From Gemmatimonadaceae bacterium (GTDB taxonomy: Bacteria > Gemmatimonadota > Gemmatimonadetes > Gemmatimonadales > Gemmatimonadaceae): a stretch of DNA of 64,000 nucleotides. The translations under genes were made by a program, and so were the position numbers. Below, piece after piece: positions 47,433 to 56,949 of the stretch. Location of the stretch: contig DASUHB010000033.1 of assembly GCA_036273715.1 (NCBI GenBank), positions 124,001-188,000 on the forward strand, read 5' to 3'. The number at the start of each line of letters is the position of its first letter. The stretch's first letter is position 1. A model generated the notes under the pieces. That model was not told the DNA's origin, ran no database searches, and saw only the letters and a program-made list of their open reading frames with translations.

Positions 47433-49913
47433 TTAGGCGCGCGCCGCGCCCACCGCCGGCCGCTCGACCGCCACCGTCCGCTCAGCCGCTTCGCGCTCCG
47501 ATGACGCCGCCACCGGCTGAGCCGCCGGCTGATCCGCCGGCTGCGCCGAGGCGGGCTCGAGCAGCGCCAGCCGGAACACCTCATCCATGGTCGAGACGAA
47601 CGTGAACGCCATGTTCGTGCGCATCTCGTTCGGGACATCCCGCAGGTCCTTCTCGTTCAGTTTCGGCAGGATCACTTCGCGCAGGCCCGCACGATAGGCG
47701 GCCATCATTTTTTCCTTCACGCCGCCGATCTCGAGCACCTTGCCGCGGAGCGTCACCTCGCCGGTCATCGCCAGGTCGCGCCGCACAGGACGGTCCGACA
47801 GCGCGCTCGCGATGGCCAGCGTCACCGTGATGCCCGCGCTCGGCCCGTCTTTGGGCACCGCGCCGGCGGGCAGATGGATGTGCAGATCGAATTCGCGGAA
47901 CATCTTCTCATCGATGTCGAGCTGCTTGGCGCGCGACCGCACGTACGAATACGCCGCGTCCACGGACTCGCGCATCACGTCGCCTAACTGGCCGGTCACG
48001 ATCAACCGGCCCGTGCCCGGCATCTTGAGCGCCTCGATGGTCATGAGATCGCCGCCGGTGGCCGTCCATGCGAGACCCGTCACCGTGCCCACTTCCGGCT
48101 CCTTCTCCGCCTCTTCGCGCGCGTACCGCGGCACGCCCAACAGCTCCTCGACCTTCCCCGTGTCCACCACCCACGCGCCTTCCTCGCCCTCGGCCTTCCG
48201 TAAGGCGCGCTTGCGCATGATCGCCGAGATGTTGCGCGAGAAGCCGCGCAGCCCCGCCTCGCGCGAGTAGCCGCTCGAGATGAACCCCAGCACTTCGTCG
48301 GTGAACTGCAGCTCCTTGTCGCTGATGCCGTGCTCCTCGAACAGCTTCGGCAGCAGATAGCGCCACGCGATCTCGACCTTCTCCTCGATCGTGTAGCCCG
48401 CGATCCGGATGACCTCCATGCGGTCGCGCAGCGGCGCCGGAATGTCGAACAGGTTGTTCGCCGTGCAGATGAACAACACGGAGGAAAGATCGAACGGCAG
48501 GTTGACGTAATGGTCTACGAACCCGTGATTCTGCGACGGATCCAGTACCTCGAGCATCGCCGCCGTCGGATCGCCGGCCATGCCGCCCGACGTCATCTTG
48601 TCGATCTCGTCGATCATGAGGACGGGGTCGCGCACGGCCACGCGGCGCAGCGCCTGGATCAGCAGGCCGGGCATCGCGCCCACGTACGTGCGCCGGTGTC
48701 CGCGAATCTCCGCTTCGTCGCGCACACCGCCCACCGAAATCCGGTAGAAGGCGCGGCCGATGGATGACGCGATCGCTTCGCCTAACGACGTCTTGCCCGT
48801 ACCCGGCGGCCCGACGAAGCAGAGAATCGGACCGTGCGGATCGCCGCCCCGCAGCTGCCGCACGGCGAGGTATTCGCGGATGCGCTCCTTGGCTTCGCTC
48901 AACCCGTAGTGCTTGGCATCCAGTGCCTCCTGCACCTTCTGCAGGGTGATCGTGTCGGCGCCCGACGTCACGGTCCACGGCAGCGAGAGCAGCCAGTCGA
49001 GGTACGTCCGGATCACCTGATACTCGCTCGATGCCGGCGACAACATGCGCAGGCGCTCGGTCTCGCGCCGCGCCTCGTGCGCCGCCTTCTCGGGAAGTTG
49101 GGCGTCTTCGATTTTCTTGAGGATGTCGATCGCATCTTTCTCGCCCGGGTCGGCTTCGCCCAACTCCGCCTGGATCGCGCGCAGCTGCTGGCGCAGGTAG
49201 AACTCGCGCTGGTGCTGCTCGATCTTCACCTCGGTCTGCCGCTTGATGTCCTCCATCACGCGCGCCCGGGCGACTTCGCGCTCGAGACGGCCTAACACGA
49301 ACCGGATGCGGTCGCCGATGTCCAGCCGCTGCAACACCTCGTCCTTCTCCGAGATGCGCAGATTCATGTTCGTCGCTGCGAGGTCGGCGAACCGCCCCGG
49401 GTCGGACATGTTCATCTTGAGAATCGCCGGCACCTCGTCCGGGATGCGATCCACCAGCTCGGCCAGCGTCTCGGCCGCGGCCACGAGGCGCGCCATCAGC
49501 TCCTCGCCCTCGATCGGATCCAGCGGCGTTTCCTTGGCCGGCTTGATCACGGCCACCGGATACGGCTCGCGCGACACCACCGACTCGACCACGATGCGCC
49601 GGAGTCCCTGAAGGGTGATTTGAATCGTGTCGCCGGGCAGATTGATGCGCTCGTGCACGCGCGCCGCGACGCCCACCCGGCCGACGAATGCGTCGGCGTT
49701 GATCGGTTCGTCGTGATCGCCCGTCGCCACGAGCAGTCCCACGATGAGTCCGGGCTCATCGTTGGACCGGATGATGGACAGGTTCTCCGGCGCGCCCATC
49801 TGCACGGCGATGGTGCCCAGCGGATAGACGATCGTCGACCGAAGCGCCATGAGCGGCAACGTCGGCGGGAGCTCCGAGCGAAGAATCTCTTCCTTACGCT
49901 GTGCGCGAGCCAT
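47433..49913 (-). CDS. lon: Lon ATP-dependent protease (second copy)
   Basis: 826 residues. N-domain ([19 protein letters not shown]), AAA+ with Walker [16 protein letters not shown] near 367, protease domain with Ser in [11 protein letters not shown] near 688 and Lys in [11 protein letters not shown] near 732. A C-terminal Ala/Gln/Pro-rich tail of about 45 residues ([16 protein letters not shown]) extends beyond the usual end. ATG 49913 begins [11 protein letters not shown]; upstream in-frame codons show no Lon similarity. Closer to canonical LonA than the first copy. The stop TAA is made by a GTTAGGC heptamer. Confidence 0.95.
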   Translation of the reverse strand: MARAQRKEEILRSELPPTLPLMALRSTIVYPLGTIAVQMGAPENLSIIRSNDEPGLIVGLLVATGDHDEPINADAFVGRVGVAARVHERINLPGDTIQITLQGLRRIVVESVVSREPYPVAVIKPAKETPLDPIEGEELMARLVAAAETLAELVDRIPDEVPAILKMNMSDPGRFADLAATNMNLRISEKDEVLQRLDIGDRIRFVLGRLEREVARARVMEDIKRQTEVKIEQHQREFYLRQQLRAIQAELGEADPGEKDAIDILKKIEDAQLPEKAAHEARRETERLRMLSPASSEYQVIRTYLDWLLSLPWTVTSGADTITLQKVQEALDAKHYGLSEAKERIREYLAVRQLRGGDPHGPILCFVGPPGTGKTSLGEAIASSIGRAFYRISVGGVRDEAEIRGHRRTYVGAMPGLLIQALRRVAVRDPVLMIDEIDKMTSGGMAGDPTAAMLEVLDPSQNHGFVDHYVNLPFDLSSVLFICTANNLFDIPAPLRDRMEVIRIAGYTIEEKVEIAWRYLLPKLFEEHGISDKELQFTDEVLGFISSGYSREAGLRGFSRNISAIMRKRALRKAEGEEGAWVVDTGKVEELLGVPRYAREEAEKEPEVGTVTGLAWTATGGDLMTIEALKMPGTGRLIVTGQLGDVMRESVDAAYSYVRSRAKQLDIDEKMFREFDLHIHLPAGAVPKDGPSAGITVTLAIASALSDRPVRRDLAMTGEVTLRGKVLEIGGVKEKMMAAYRAGLREVILPKLNEKDLRDVPNEMRTNMAFTFVSTMDEVFRLALLEPASAQPADQPAAQPVAASSEREAAERTVAVERPAVGAARA

Positions 49914-50019
49914 TTCGGTGGAGTGAGGGGGAAACGGCGAAGAAAACGACGAGTGCTTGCCGGGATCCGGCCGGCGCCGCGGTGGGGCACGATCCAGGGC
50001 CTCGATCATCGCGGCGTCG

Positions 50020-50048
50020 TTGAACTCAATGATACGTCGATCTATCTT
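50020..50048 (+). promoter_or_regulatory. Promoter of ffh, probably leaderless
   Basis: TTGAAC (50020-50025), 17-bp spacer, TATCTT (50043-50048). The ATG of ffh is 9 nt past the -10, so transcription would begin at or next to the start codon. No Shine-Dalgarno is present. Confidence 0.5.
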
Positions 50049-50056
50049 TCACGGCT

Positions 50057-51379
50057 ATGTTTGACGAGCTAAGTGACAAGCTGGACGCCGTGTTCACGCG
50101 CCTGCGCGGCCGCGGCGTCCTGTCGGAAGCCGACATCAAGGAAGGTCTGCGCGAGATCCGCCGCGTCCTCCTCGAAGCCGACGTCAACTTCCAACTCACC
50201 CGCGAATTCCTCGAGCGCGTCGAGCAGAAAGCCGTCGGCGTCTCTGCCCTCCGCACTGTCTCGCCCGGACAGCAACTCGTCAAGATCGTCCACGACGAGC
50301 TGACCGCAATGTTGGGCGAACAGCGCGAAGGCCTCCGCATGAGCACCGTGCCGCCCACCGTCGTGCTCATGGTCGGGCTGCAAGGCTCCGGAAAAACGAC
50401 CACCGCCGCCAAGCTCGCCCGCCGCCTCGCCGGCGAAGGCCGCCCAACCCGGTTGGTCGCCGCCGACGTTTATCGGCCGGCCGCCATCGACCAGCTCGAG
50501 ACCCTGGCCGCGCAGATCGGTGCGCCTGTCACCGTCGACCGCTCGACCAACGACGTCGTCAAGATCGCCAAGAAAGGCGTCGACGACGCCCGCCGCGCGC
50601 GCGAACGCGTGGTCATCATCGACACCGCCGGCCGCCTGCAGATCGACGACGACATGATGCGCGAGCTGTCGCGCCTCAAAGATGCGCTGCACCCGGATGA
50701 GATTCTCCTCGTCGCCGACGGCATGACAGGTCAGGACGCCGTCCGCATCGCCAAAGGGTTCAATGACACGCTCGGTATCACCGGCGTCGTGCTCACGAAG
50801 ATGGACGGCGACGCGCGCGGCGGCGCGGCACTGTCCATCTTCGGCGTCATCAAGAAGCCCATCAAATTCATCGGGCTCGGCGAAAAAACGGACGCGCTCG
50901 AGGACTTCTACCCCGACCGCATGGCCGGGCGCATCCTCCAGATGGGCGACATCGTTACCTTCGTCGAGAAGGCGCAGGAGTCCTTCGATGCCGAAGAAGC
51001 GAAGCGCCTCGAGAAGAAAGTGCGCCGGGAAGGCTTCGATCTCGAGGACTTTCTCGCCAGCATGAAGCAGATTCAGCGTCTCGGACCTCTGGAAGGGCTG
51101 CTCAAGCTGCTGCCGGGGGTCAACGCGAAAATGCTCAAGCAGGCAAAGCTCGATCCCAAGCGGCTCAAGCACGCCGAAGCGATCGTGCTCTCGATGACGA
51201 AAGCCGAGCGCAAGACACCCGGGATCATCAACGGCTCGCGGCGCGCGCGCATCGCCAAGGGCGCCGGCCGGCCGATCAGCGAAGTGAACCGCTTGCTGGA
51301 CCAGTTCCGCGACATGCAGAAGGCGATGAAGCGGATGCAGAAGGAAGGCCGGCCGCCAGGCATGGCGTTCGGTCGTTAG
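50057..51379 (+). CDS. ffh: Signal recognition particle GTPase Ffh
   Basis: 440 residues. N-domain, G-domain with GLQGSGKTTTAAKLA, DTAGRLQID and TKMDGDARGG, and a Met-rich M-domain (FRDMQKAMKRMQKEG). Targets membrane proteins co-translationally with SRP RNA. Ends Ala-Phe-Gly-Arg with the TAG stop inside the first of two tandem GTTAGGC heptamers. First gene of ffh-rpsP-rimM-trmD. Confidence 0.97.
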   Translation: MFDELSDKLDAVFTRLRGRGVLSEADIKEGLREIRRVLLEADVNFQLTREFLERVEQKAVGVSALRTVSPGQQLVKIVHDELTAMLGEQREGLRMSTVPPTVVLMVGLQGSGKTTTAAKLARRLAGEGRPTRLVAADVYRPAAIDQLETLAAQIGAPVTVDRSTNDVVKIAKKGVDDARRARERVVIIDTAGRLQIDDDMMRELSRLKDALHPDEILLVADGMTGQDAVRIAKGFNDTLGITGVVLTKMDGDARGGAALSIFGVIKKPIKFIGLGEKTDALEDFYPDRMAGRILQMGDIVTFVEKAQESFDAEEAKRLEKKVRREGFDLEDFLASMKQIQRLGPLEGLLKLLPGVNAKMLKQAKLDPKRLKHAEAIVLSMTKAERKTPGIINGSRRARIAKGAGRPISEVNRLLDQFRDMQKAMKRMQKEGRPPGMAFGR

Positions 51380-51388
51380 GCGTTAGGC
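51375..51388. repeat. Tandem pair of the dispersed GTTAGGC heptamer
   Basis: Two directly adjacent GTTAGGC copies (51375-51381 and 51382-51388) at the end of ffh; the first supplies its TAG stop. Best single example of a heptamer seen about 80 times in the window on both strands. Confidence 0.9.
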
Positions 51389-51466
51389 CCCGGGTGCGGT
51401 CCGGATCTGCCGGACACGCGATGAGCCCGGTGGAGTGATCACCCAAGTCTCGAAGGAGCAGGCACC

Positions 51467-51778
51467 ATGGCCGTCAGGATTCGCCTCCGCCGCGTTGGGC
51501 GGAAAAAACAACCCGTGTACCGGATCGTCGTCACCGACTCGCGCAGCCCGCGCGACGGCCGCTTCATCGAGATGATCGGCAGCTACAACCCGCGCCAGAG
51601 CGAGTCGCCGCTGCAGCTGCAGACCGAGCGTGCCGACTACTGGTTAGGCGTAGGCGCCCTGCCCAGCGACACCGTGCGCTCGCTGCTGCGCAAGGCCGGC
51701 CTGCTCAAGGCGCGCCACGAAAAACGTGTCGCTGCCCGGCGCCAGGGCAGCGCCGTGCCGGTGCCCGAGACGGAGTGA
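51467..51778 (+). CDS. rpsP: Ribosomal protein bS16
   Basis: 103 residues; MAVRIRLRRVGRKKQPVYRI and FIEMIGSYNPRQ are the S16 signature, and VGALPSDTVRSLLRKAG is conserved. About 15-20 residues longer than E. coli S16 through a basic and then Pro/Glu tail. AAGGAG precedes the ATG. Structural part of the 30S subunit. Confidence 0.97.
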   Translation: MAVRIRLRRVGRKKQPVYRIVVTDSRSPRDGRFIEMIGSYNPRQSESPLQLQTERADYWLGVGALPSDTVRSLLRKAGLLKARHEKRVAARRQGSAVPVPETE

Positions 51779-51779
51779 C

Positions 51780-52319
51780 GTGGGCGCGCCCGCTCCCGAG
51801 CTCCTCGTGGTCGGGCGGCTGCGCAAGGCACACGGCATTCGCGGGGCCCTGGTCGTCGAGCCCATGACCGACGCGCCGGACGCGGTGTTCGCGGCCGGCC
51901 GTCGGCTCGTCGTCGGCACGCCTAACGGAGATCCCGACCCCGCCGGCCGCACCCTCACCGTCCACACCGTGCGCCCCCAGCCGGACGGATCCCTCATCGT
52001 CCAGTTCGACGGCATCGCCGACCGCAGCGAAGCCGAGCGCTGGCGCGACCGCTACCTGCTCGCCGACGCCCGCGACCTCGAGCCGCCCGGCGCCGGCCAG
52101 GTCTACGTCCACGAGCTGCCCGGCATGCGCGTCGAGCTGCCGTCCGGCGAGTCGTTAGGCACCGTGGCCGGCGTCCTCGAGCTGCCCCAGGGCCTGGCCC
52201 TCGAGATCACCGACGGCGCGCGGAGCGCGCTGCTGCCGTTCCACGCCGAGTTCGTCCGCCACGTCGACCGCGCCGCGCGCCGCATCGTCGCCGTCCCGCC
52301 CACCGGATTGTTCGAATGA
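51780..52319 (+). CDS. rimM: 16S rRNA processing protein RimM
   Basis: 179 residues. GRLRKAHGIRGALVVEPMTD is the RimM N-domain; the PRC-barrel follows (VHELPGMRVELPSGESLG). Binds S19 and helps 30S maturation. GTG start 1 nt after the rpsP stop. Confidence 0.93.
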   Translation: MGAPAPELLVVGRLRKAHGIRGALVVEPMTDAPDAVFAAGRRLVVGTPNGDPDPAGRTLTVHTVRPQPDGSLIVQFDGIADRSEAERWRDRYLLADARDLEPPGAGQVYVHELPGMRVELPSGESLGTVAGVLELPQGLALEITDGARSALLPFHAEFVRHVDRAARRIVAVPPTGLFE

Positions 52320-53023
52320 CGCTCCAGGTCAACATCGTCACCATCTTTCCGGAGTTCTTCGCCGCACCGTTAGGCCTGAGCATCCCCGCCCGCGCCGCCG
52401 CCGCCGGTGCCGCCGCCTACCGCCTCATCGACCTCCGCGACTTCACCCACGATCGCCACCGCACCGTCGACGACTACCCCTTCGGCGGCGGACCCGGCAT
52501 GGTCATGAAACCGGAGCCGTTCTTCGAGGCCGTCGAATCGCTCGACGCCACCGGACCCGTCGTCCTCGTCTCCGCCCGCGGCCGCGCCTTCACGCACGCC
52601 GATGCCGTACGCTACGCCGCCGGCGACACCCTCACGATCCTCTGCGGCCACTACAAGGACGTCGACCAACGCGTCGCCGACCATCTCGCCACCGAAGAAA
52701 TCTCCATCGGCGACTACGTCCTGAGCGGCGGTGAGCCCGCCGCCCTCGTCATCGTCGATGCAACCGTCCGACTCCTCGAAGGCGCGATGTCGGACATGGA
52801 CAGCGCACGCACCGACTCCCACTGGACCGGTGGCTTGAGCGCGCCAAGTTACACGCGACCCGCCATCTTTCGCGGCTTCGCCGTGCCCGACGTCCTCATG
52901 TCCGGCGACCATAAGCGCATTGAAGCGTGGCGCCGCCACGCAAGCGAACGCTTGACGCGCGACCGACTCGCCGGCAGCGAGACCGCCGGAACGCCTCATG
53001 CGGATGATCCGCCGCAGCCGTGA
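52316..53023 (+). CDS. trmD: tRNA (guanine-37-N1)-methyltransferase
   Basis: 235 residues, SPOUT fold. VNIVTIFPEFF start, DYPFGGGPGMVMKPEP, LCGHYKDVDQRVADHL and EEISIGDYVLSGGEPAAL (knot, SAM binding), and a C-terminal PSYTRPAIFRG. Makes m1G37 and prevents +1 frameshifting. ATG overlaps the rimM stop. Normally followed by rplS, but here two unrelated genes intervene. Confidence 0.97.
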   Translation: MTLQVNIVTIFPEFFAAPLGLSIPARAAAAGAAAYRLIDLRDFTHDRHRTVDDYPFGGGPGMVMKPEPFFEAVESLDATGPVVLVSARGRAFTHADAVRYAAGDTLTILCGHYKDVDQRVADHLATEEISIGDYVLSGGEPAALVIVDATVRLLEGAMSDMDSARTDSHWTGGLSAPSYTRPAIFRGFAVPDVLMSGDHKRIEAWRRHASERLTRDRLAGSETAGTPHADDPPQP

Positions 53024-53064
53024 GACCCGCTCGCGACCTTTCGACGCACCACCACGCGCCCACC

Positions 53065-54426
53065 ATGAAATCGATCAACCCTGCCACCGGACAAACGCTC
53101 GACGAGTTCGACGAGCTCACCGACGCCGAGCTCGATGCCTGTCTCGAGCGTGCCGCACGAGCCTTCGAGCACCACCGCCTGACCAGCTTCGCCGAACGAG
53201 CGCGCCGCATGACGCGCGCTGCCGAAATCCTCGAGAGCGAAAAGAATGACCTCGGCGCCGTCATGACGCTCGAGATGGGCAAACCGCTGCGCAGCGCGGC
53301 CGAGGAAGCCGCCAAGTGCGCGTGGGTCTGCCGCCACTATGCCGAGCACGCCCAGGCGCTGCTCGCCGACGAAGACGTGAAAACCGAGGCGTCACGCAGC
53401 TACATCGCCTGTCAACCGTTAGGCGCCGTGCTCGCGGTCATGCCGTGGAATTTTCCGTTCTGGCAGGTGTTCCGCTTTGCCGCGCCGGCGCTCATGGCCG
53501 GCAATGTCGCGGTGCTCAAACATGCCTCCAACGTGCCGCGCTGCGCGCTCGCCATCGCAGACGTGCTGCGCCGCGCCGGCTTCGACTGCGACGAATTCCA
53601 AACGCTGCTCATCGCGTCCTCGCGCGTCGGCGATGTCATCCGTGATCCGCGCATCGCCGCCGTCACGCTCACCGGCAGCGAGCAGGCGGGCAGTGAAGTC
53701 GCCAGCGTCGCCGGAAAGATGATCAAGAAGACGGTGCTCGAATTGGGCGGCAGCGATCCCTTCATCGTGATGCCGTCGGCCGATCTCGACAAAGCAGCGA
53801 AAGTCGCCGTCAAGGCGCGCATGGTGAACAACGGCGAATCCTGCATCGCGGCCAAGCGCTTCATCGTGCATCGGGACATCGCCGCCGAATTCGAGCACCG
53901 CTTCGTCGCCGGGATGCAAGCGCTCGTGATCGGCGACCCGATGGATCCCAAAACCGACGTCGGTCCGCTCGCGACGCCGAAAATCCGCGACGATGTCGCG
54001 ATGCAAGTGGACCGGAGCGTCGCCGCCGGCGCACGCCTAGTCATGGGCGGCAAACGCATTGATGGGCCCGGCAATTACTATGCGCCCACCGTGCTGGCCG
54101 ACATTCCGCGCGACGCGCCTGCGTATCGCGAAGAGGTGTTCGGCCCCGTCGCGTCGCTCTTTCGCGTCGAGAGCGCGCGCGACGCGATCACGCTCGCCAA
54201 CGACACCACCTTCGGACTCGGCGCATCCGTCTGGACACGCGACTCCGCCGAGCGCGATGCATTCGTGCGCGACGTGCAAAGTGGAGCAGTGTTCGTGAAT
54301 GCTCAGGTCGTTTCGGACCCGCGGCTGCCGTTCGGTGGCGTAAAACGTTCCGGCTACGGGCGCGAGTTATCGCGCGACGGCATTCGAGAATTCGTGAATG
54401 TGAAGACGATTTTAATCGCAGAGTGA
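53065..54426 (+). CDS. gabD: NAD(P)-dependent succinate-semialdehyde-type aldehyde dehydrogenase
   Basis: 453 residues, ALDH fold. VMPWNFPFWQVFRFAAPALM (cofactor site), VTLTGSEQAGSEVA, general-base Glu in VLELGGSDPF near 227, catalytic Cys260 in NNGESCIAAKRF, and VFGPVASLF. The short N-terminus and GKPLRSAAEEAAK resemble GabD/SSADH enzymes that oxidise succinate semialdehyde, but the substrate is inference. ATG 53065; a GTG at 53020 overlapping the trmD stop is less likely. Ends at a strong terminator. Confidence 0.88.
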   Translation: MKSINPATGQTLDEFDELTDAELDACLERAARAFEHHRLTSFAERARRMTRAAEILESEKNDLGAVMTLEMGKPLRSAAEEAAKCAWVCRHYAEHAQALLADEDVKTEASRSYIACQPLGAVLAVMPWNFPFWQVFRFAAPALMAGNVAVLKHASNVPRCALAIADVLRRAGFDCDEFQTLLIASSRVGDVIRDPRIAAVTLTGSEQAGSEVASVAGKMIKKTVLELGGSDPFIVMPSADLDKAAKVAVKARMVNNGESCIAAKRFIVHRDIAAEFEHRFVAGMQALVIGDPMDPKTDVGPLATPKIRDDVAMQVDRSVAAGARLVMGGKRIDGPGNYYAPTVLADIPRDAPAYREEVFGPVASLFRVESARDAITLANDTTFGLGASVWTRDSAERDAFVRDVQSGAVFVNAQVVSDPRLPFGGVKRSGYGRELSRDGIREFVNVKTILIAE

Positions 54427-54447
54427 ACAAAATCCCCTGCGATGCGG

Positions 54448-54490
54448 CGCTGCTTGACTGACCACACAGTCAAGCAGCGTTTCATTTTGT
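54448..54490 (+). terminator. Intrinsic terminator after gabD
   Basis: CGCTGCTTGACTG / CAGTCAAGCAGCG, a perfect 13-bp stem with loop ACCACA, then TTTCATTTTGT. It ends the ffh-to-gabD unit, so the next gene has its own promoter. Between here and the riboswitch (54491-54640) nothing else is evident. Confidence 0.9.
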
Positions 54491-54640
54491 GTGTGATCTA
54501 ACGCGGGCTCACTCGCGCTCATACCTTGTGTGCCCACGTCGCTTCTTTGGACGTTGCCGCTGGATGACCTCGAACGTCTTCGGTTCGCACCGCACGCTCG
54601 CATTCATTCATCACAACTCGCACGGTTGCTAACGCCTCAC

Positions 54641-54735
54641 CGGCGTAGTAACGAGGGCAAAGCCGCCGAAAGGCGGTGACGCAAAGCTACGAGGCTAAAG
54701 CGAGCTGACGCTCCGCCATGCCAGTCGAGCCGTCG
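54641..54735 (+). promoter_or_regulatory. Cyclic di-GMP-I (GEMM-I) riboswitch
   Basis: Core features in order: GGGCAAAGCC (54655-54664), stem GCCGCC/GGCGGT closed by a GAAA tetraloop, GACGCAAAGC (54678-54687), then GGCTAAAGCG...CGCTCCGCC, the tetraloop-receptor hairpin, and a 3' GCC...GAGCCG that can pair with CGGC at 54641. These match the conserved GEMM-I aptamer that binds c-di-GMP. Just downstream GGAC-AA-CCC (54739-54747) can pair with GGG-A-GTCC (54753-54760), burying the GGGAG Shine-Dalgarno of the protease, so control is probably at translation. Confidence 0.85.
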
Positions 54736-54764
54736 CGCGGACAACCCAATACGGGAGTCCCACG

Positions 54765-56501
54765 ATGAAACGTCTCCTCGCCGGCGCCCTGGTGGCCATG
54801 TCGCTTGCTGCATGCAGCGACGCCACGGGCCCGGAAGCATCCCCCGCATCCCCCCTCGCCAAGGCGCCTTCGACGCAGCCGGACGTCCGCGCCGATCACT
54901 ACATCGTCGTCTACCGCGACAATGTCACTCGCACACCGACGGCTGCGAGCCGCATGATCACGAGCGGTCGCATAAGCGTCGAGCACACATACACTGCGGC
55001 GCTCAACGGCTTCGCGGCCAAGCTCGACTCGGGCCAGGTCGCTGCACTGCGCTCGGATCCCGATGTCGCCATCGTCGAGCCGGACATCATCGTGCACGCG
55101 TTTGGCACCGAGTCCAGTCCCGATTGGGGACTCGATCGCCTCGACCAGCGCTCGCTCCCGTTGAGCAATACGTATTCGTACGGCAGCACCGGTGCAGGCG
55201 TGAACGCGTACATCCTCGACACCGGCATTCGCTACTCGCACACGGATTTGGGCGGCCGCGCGCATTTCGCCTACGACGCGTTCGGCGGCAACGGCTCCGA
55301 TTGCTTTGGTCACGGCACGCACGTCTCGGGCACGGTCGGCGGCATCAAGTACGGCGTGGCCAAGGATGTCACCCTCTGGTCGGTTCGCGTGCTGCAGTGT
55401 GATGGGAGCGCGCCGCTCTCCAACATCATTGCCGGCATCGATTGGGTGACGGCGCACCACAGGAGCCCGGCCGTCGCCAACATGAGCCTCGGCGCCACTC
55501 TGGCACCCGCGCTCGACTCGGCCGTGGCCAAGTCAATTGAATCCGGCGTCACGTACGTCGTCGCTGCCGGCAACTACACCGAGAATGCCTGCCAGATCTA
55601 TCCGGCGAACCTGCCCACCGCGATCGATGTCGCGGCGTCCGACAATACGGATCACAGGTGGGCGTATTCGGACTACGGGTCGTGTGTGTCCCTGTTCGCG
55701 CCCGGTGTCAACATCACGTCCGATGACTATTTGAGCGACATCGCGACGGTAACGTGGTCGGGCACGTCGATGGCGTCGCCGCACGTGGCGGGAATCGCGG
55801 CGTTGTACCTGGGCGCGCACCCCACGGCGACGCCGGCGCAGGTGAAGCAGGCGATTCTGGCCAACGCGACGTCGGGACACATCCTCAACCTGAGCGGCTC
55901 GCCTAACTTGCTCGCCTACAGCGCGTTCGTCGGCGGCACGTCCTCGCCCACCGCCGCGCCGGCGCCGAGCTCGTCCTTCACCGCGGCATTCTCGGCGACG
56001 TGCGGCACCACCAACAGCTGCGGCTTCGACGCGAGCGCGTCGAGCCTGCCTAACGGAGCGTCGTCGTACAACTGGTGGTTCGGCGACGGCAAGGCCGCCG
56101 GGTCGACGAGCCCGACGATCACGCACCCCTACGCGAAGGCGGGCACCTATTCGGTGAAGCTCTTGATCGACGACAAGAGCGGCAACAAGACGACCATCAC
56201 GAAGAGCATTACGGTCGGCGCCACCGCCCAGTCGTCGCCCACGACGACGTCGTCGACCTATGTGAAGCCCGTGATCGACGTCTCGTGCAGCACGGTGTAT
56301 TGCGCCTTCAACGGCATCGATTCGAGCGTTCCGGACGGCGTGTCGTCGTACAGCTGGGCGTTCGGCGACGGCCGCACCGGCTCGGGTCTCAAACTGCAAC
56401 ACGAGTACTCGAAGTCCGGCACCTACACTGTGCAGCTCACCATCGTAGACAAGCTGGGCCACAAAGGCACCACGACCCGGTCGGTCACGGTTAAAGCCTA
56501 A
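54765..56501 (+). CDS. Subtilisin-family (S8) lipoprotein protease with two PKD domains
   Basis: 578 residues. Lipobox LAACSDAT; I9 propeptide (HYIVVYRDN to IVEPDIIVHAF); proteinase-K-like catalytic domain with Asp152 (ILDTGIRYSHTD), His183 (GHGTHVSGTVGG) and Ser335 (GTSMASPHVAG); then two PKD-type beta-sandwich domains (YNWWFGDGKAAG...; YSWAFGDGRTG...), each with a Cys pair. A secreted, surface-anchored protease, perhaps for biofilm or polymer degradation given its c-di-GMP riboswitch. Stop made by a GCCTAAC heptamer. Inserted in the otherwise conserved trmD-rplS interval. Confidence 0.93.
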   Translation: MKRLLAGALVAMSLAACSDATGPEASPASPLAKAPSTQPDVRADHYIVVYRDNVTRTPTAASRMITSGRISVEHTYTAALNGFAAKLDSGQVAALRSDPDVAIVEPDIIVHAFGTESSPDWGLDRLDQRSLPLSNTYSYGSTGAGVNAYILDTGIRYSHTDLGGRAHFAYDAFGGNGSDCFGHGTHVSGTVGGIKYGVAKDVTLWSVRVLQCDGSAPLSNIIAGIDWVTAHHRSPAVANMSLGATLAPALDSAVAKSIESGVTYVVAAGNYTENACQIYPANLPTAIDVAASDNTDHRWAYSDYGSCVSLFAPGVNITSDDYLSDIATVTWSGTSMASPHVAGIAALYLGAHPTATPAQVKQAILANATSGHILNLSGSPNLLAYSAFVGGTSSPTAAPAPSSSFTAAFSATCGTTNSCGFDASASSLPNGASSYNWWFGDGKAAGSTSPTITHPYAKAGTYSVKLLIDDKSGNKTTITKSITVGATAQSSPTTTSSTYVKPVIDVSCSTVYCAFNGIDSSVPDGVSSYSWAFGDGRTGSGLKLQHEYSKSGTYTVQLTIVDKLGHKGTTTRSVTVKA

Positions 56502-56531
56502 CGGTAGCCGCCGGCGGTGGAGCCCGGATCG

Positions 56532-56559
56532 AAAGAGGCGTCCCAAGGGACGCCTCTTT
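56532..56559 (+). terminator. Intrinsic terminator after the S8 protease
   Basis: AAAGAGGCGTCCC / GGGACGCCTCTTT, a perfect 13-bp stem with a minimal AA loop, T-rich on both strands. Begins 30 nt past the protease stop. Confidence 0.88.
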
Positions 56560-56618
56560 CCCGTTCCGGCCGTGGTCGACGCAGCATCGATGGGATGCCG
56601 CTCCTTCATGGCTTGCAT

Positions 56619-56744
56619 CTACGTGCATGAAGACGCGGACACAGCAGGACACAACGGACAAAGCACTGACAAAAAATCAACGCCTTGGTGTTGCTCGTGT
56701 CGTATCCGTTGCGTCCTGCTTGGTCCGCGTCTTCATGAGCGTAG
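56619..56744. repeat. 40-bp imperfect inverted repeat with 46-nt loop
   Basis: Left arm 56619-56658 (CTACGTGCATGAAGACGCGG onward) and right arm 56705-56744 are reverse complements at about 35 of 40 positions, with partial pairing continuing into the loop. It lies in a 379-nt gap (56571-56949) with no gene and would form a long hairpin on either strand. No transposase nearby. Downstream (56780-56830) the gap is AT-rich and may hold the rplS promoter. Could be a MITE remnant, a structured RNA or a REP-like element. Confidence 0.85.
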
Positions 56745-56949
56745 CACTTTGCCCGACCGGCCTGCCTCACGATCCACCTTCTATTGTTCGTTTATAAGTT
56801 CGTTCGATTTTTCCTCCCGGCCACGCTTCCGGGAAATGCCGGCGGAGCAGCCGTCGGTGCTGGTCGCGCTAGCGTCGAACTCGGGCATCGGTTAAGTTCA
56901 TCAGTCTGTAGAAGCGACCCCCGGGCACGACCCCAGCCCCGAGCGATAT

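Noticed and set aside
54429-54640. A second riboswitch or small RNA before the GEMM-I aptamer
   Set aside because: Apart from the gabD terminator I see no conserved core or stable fold.
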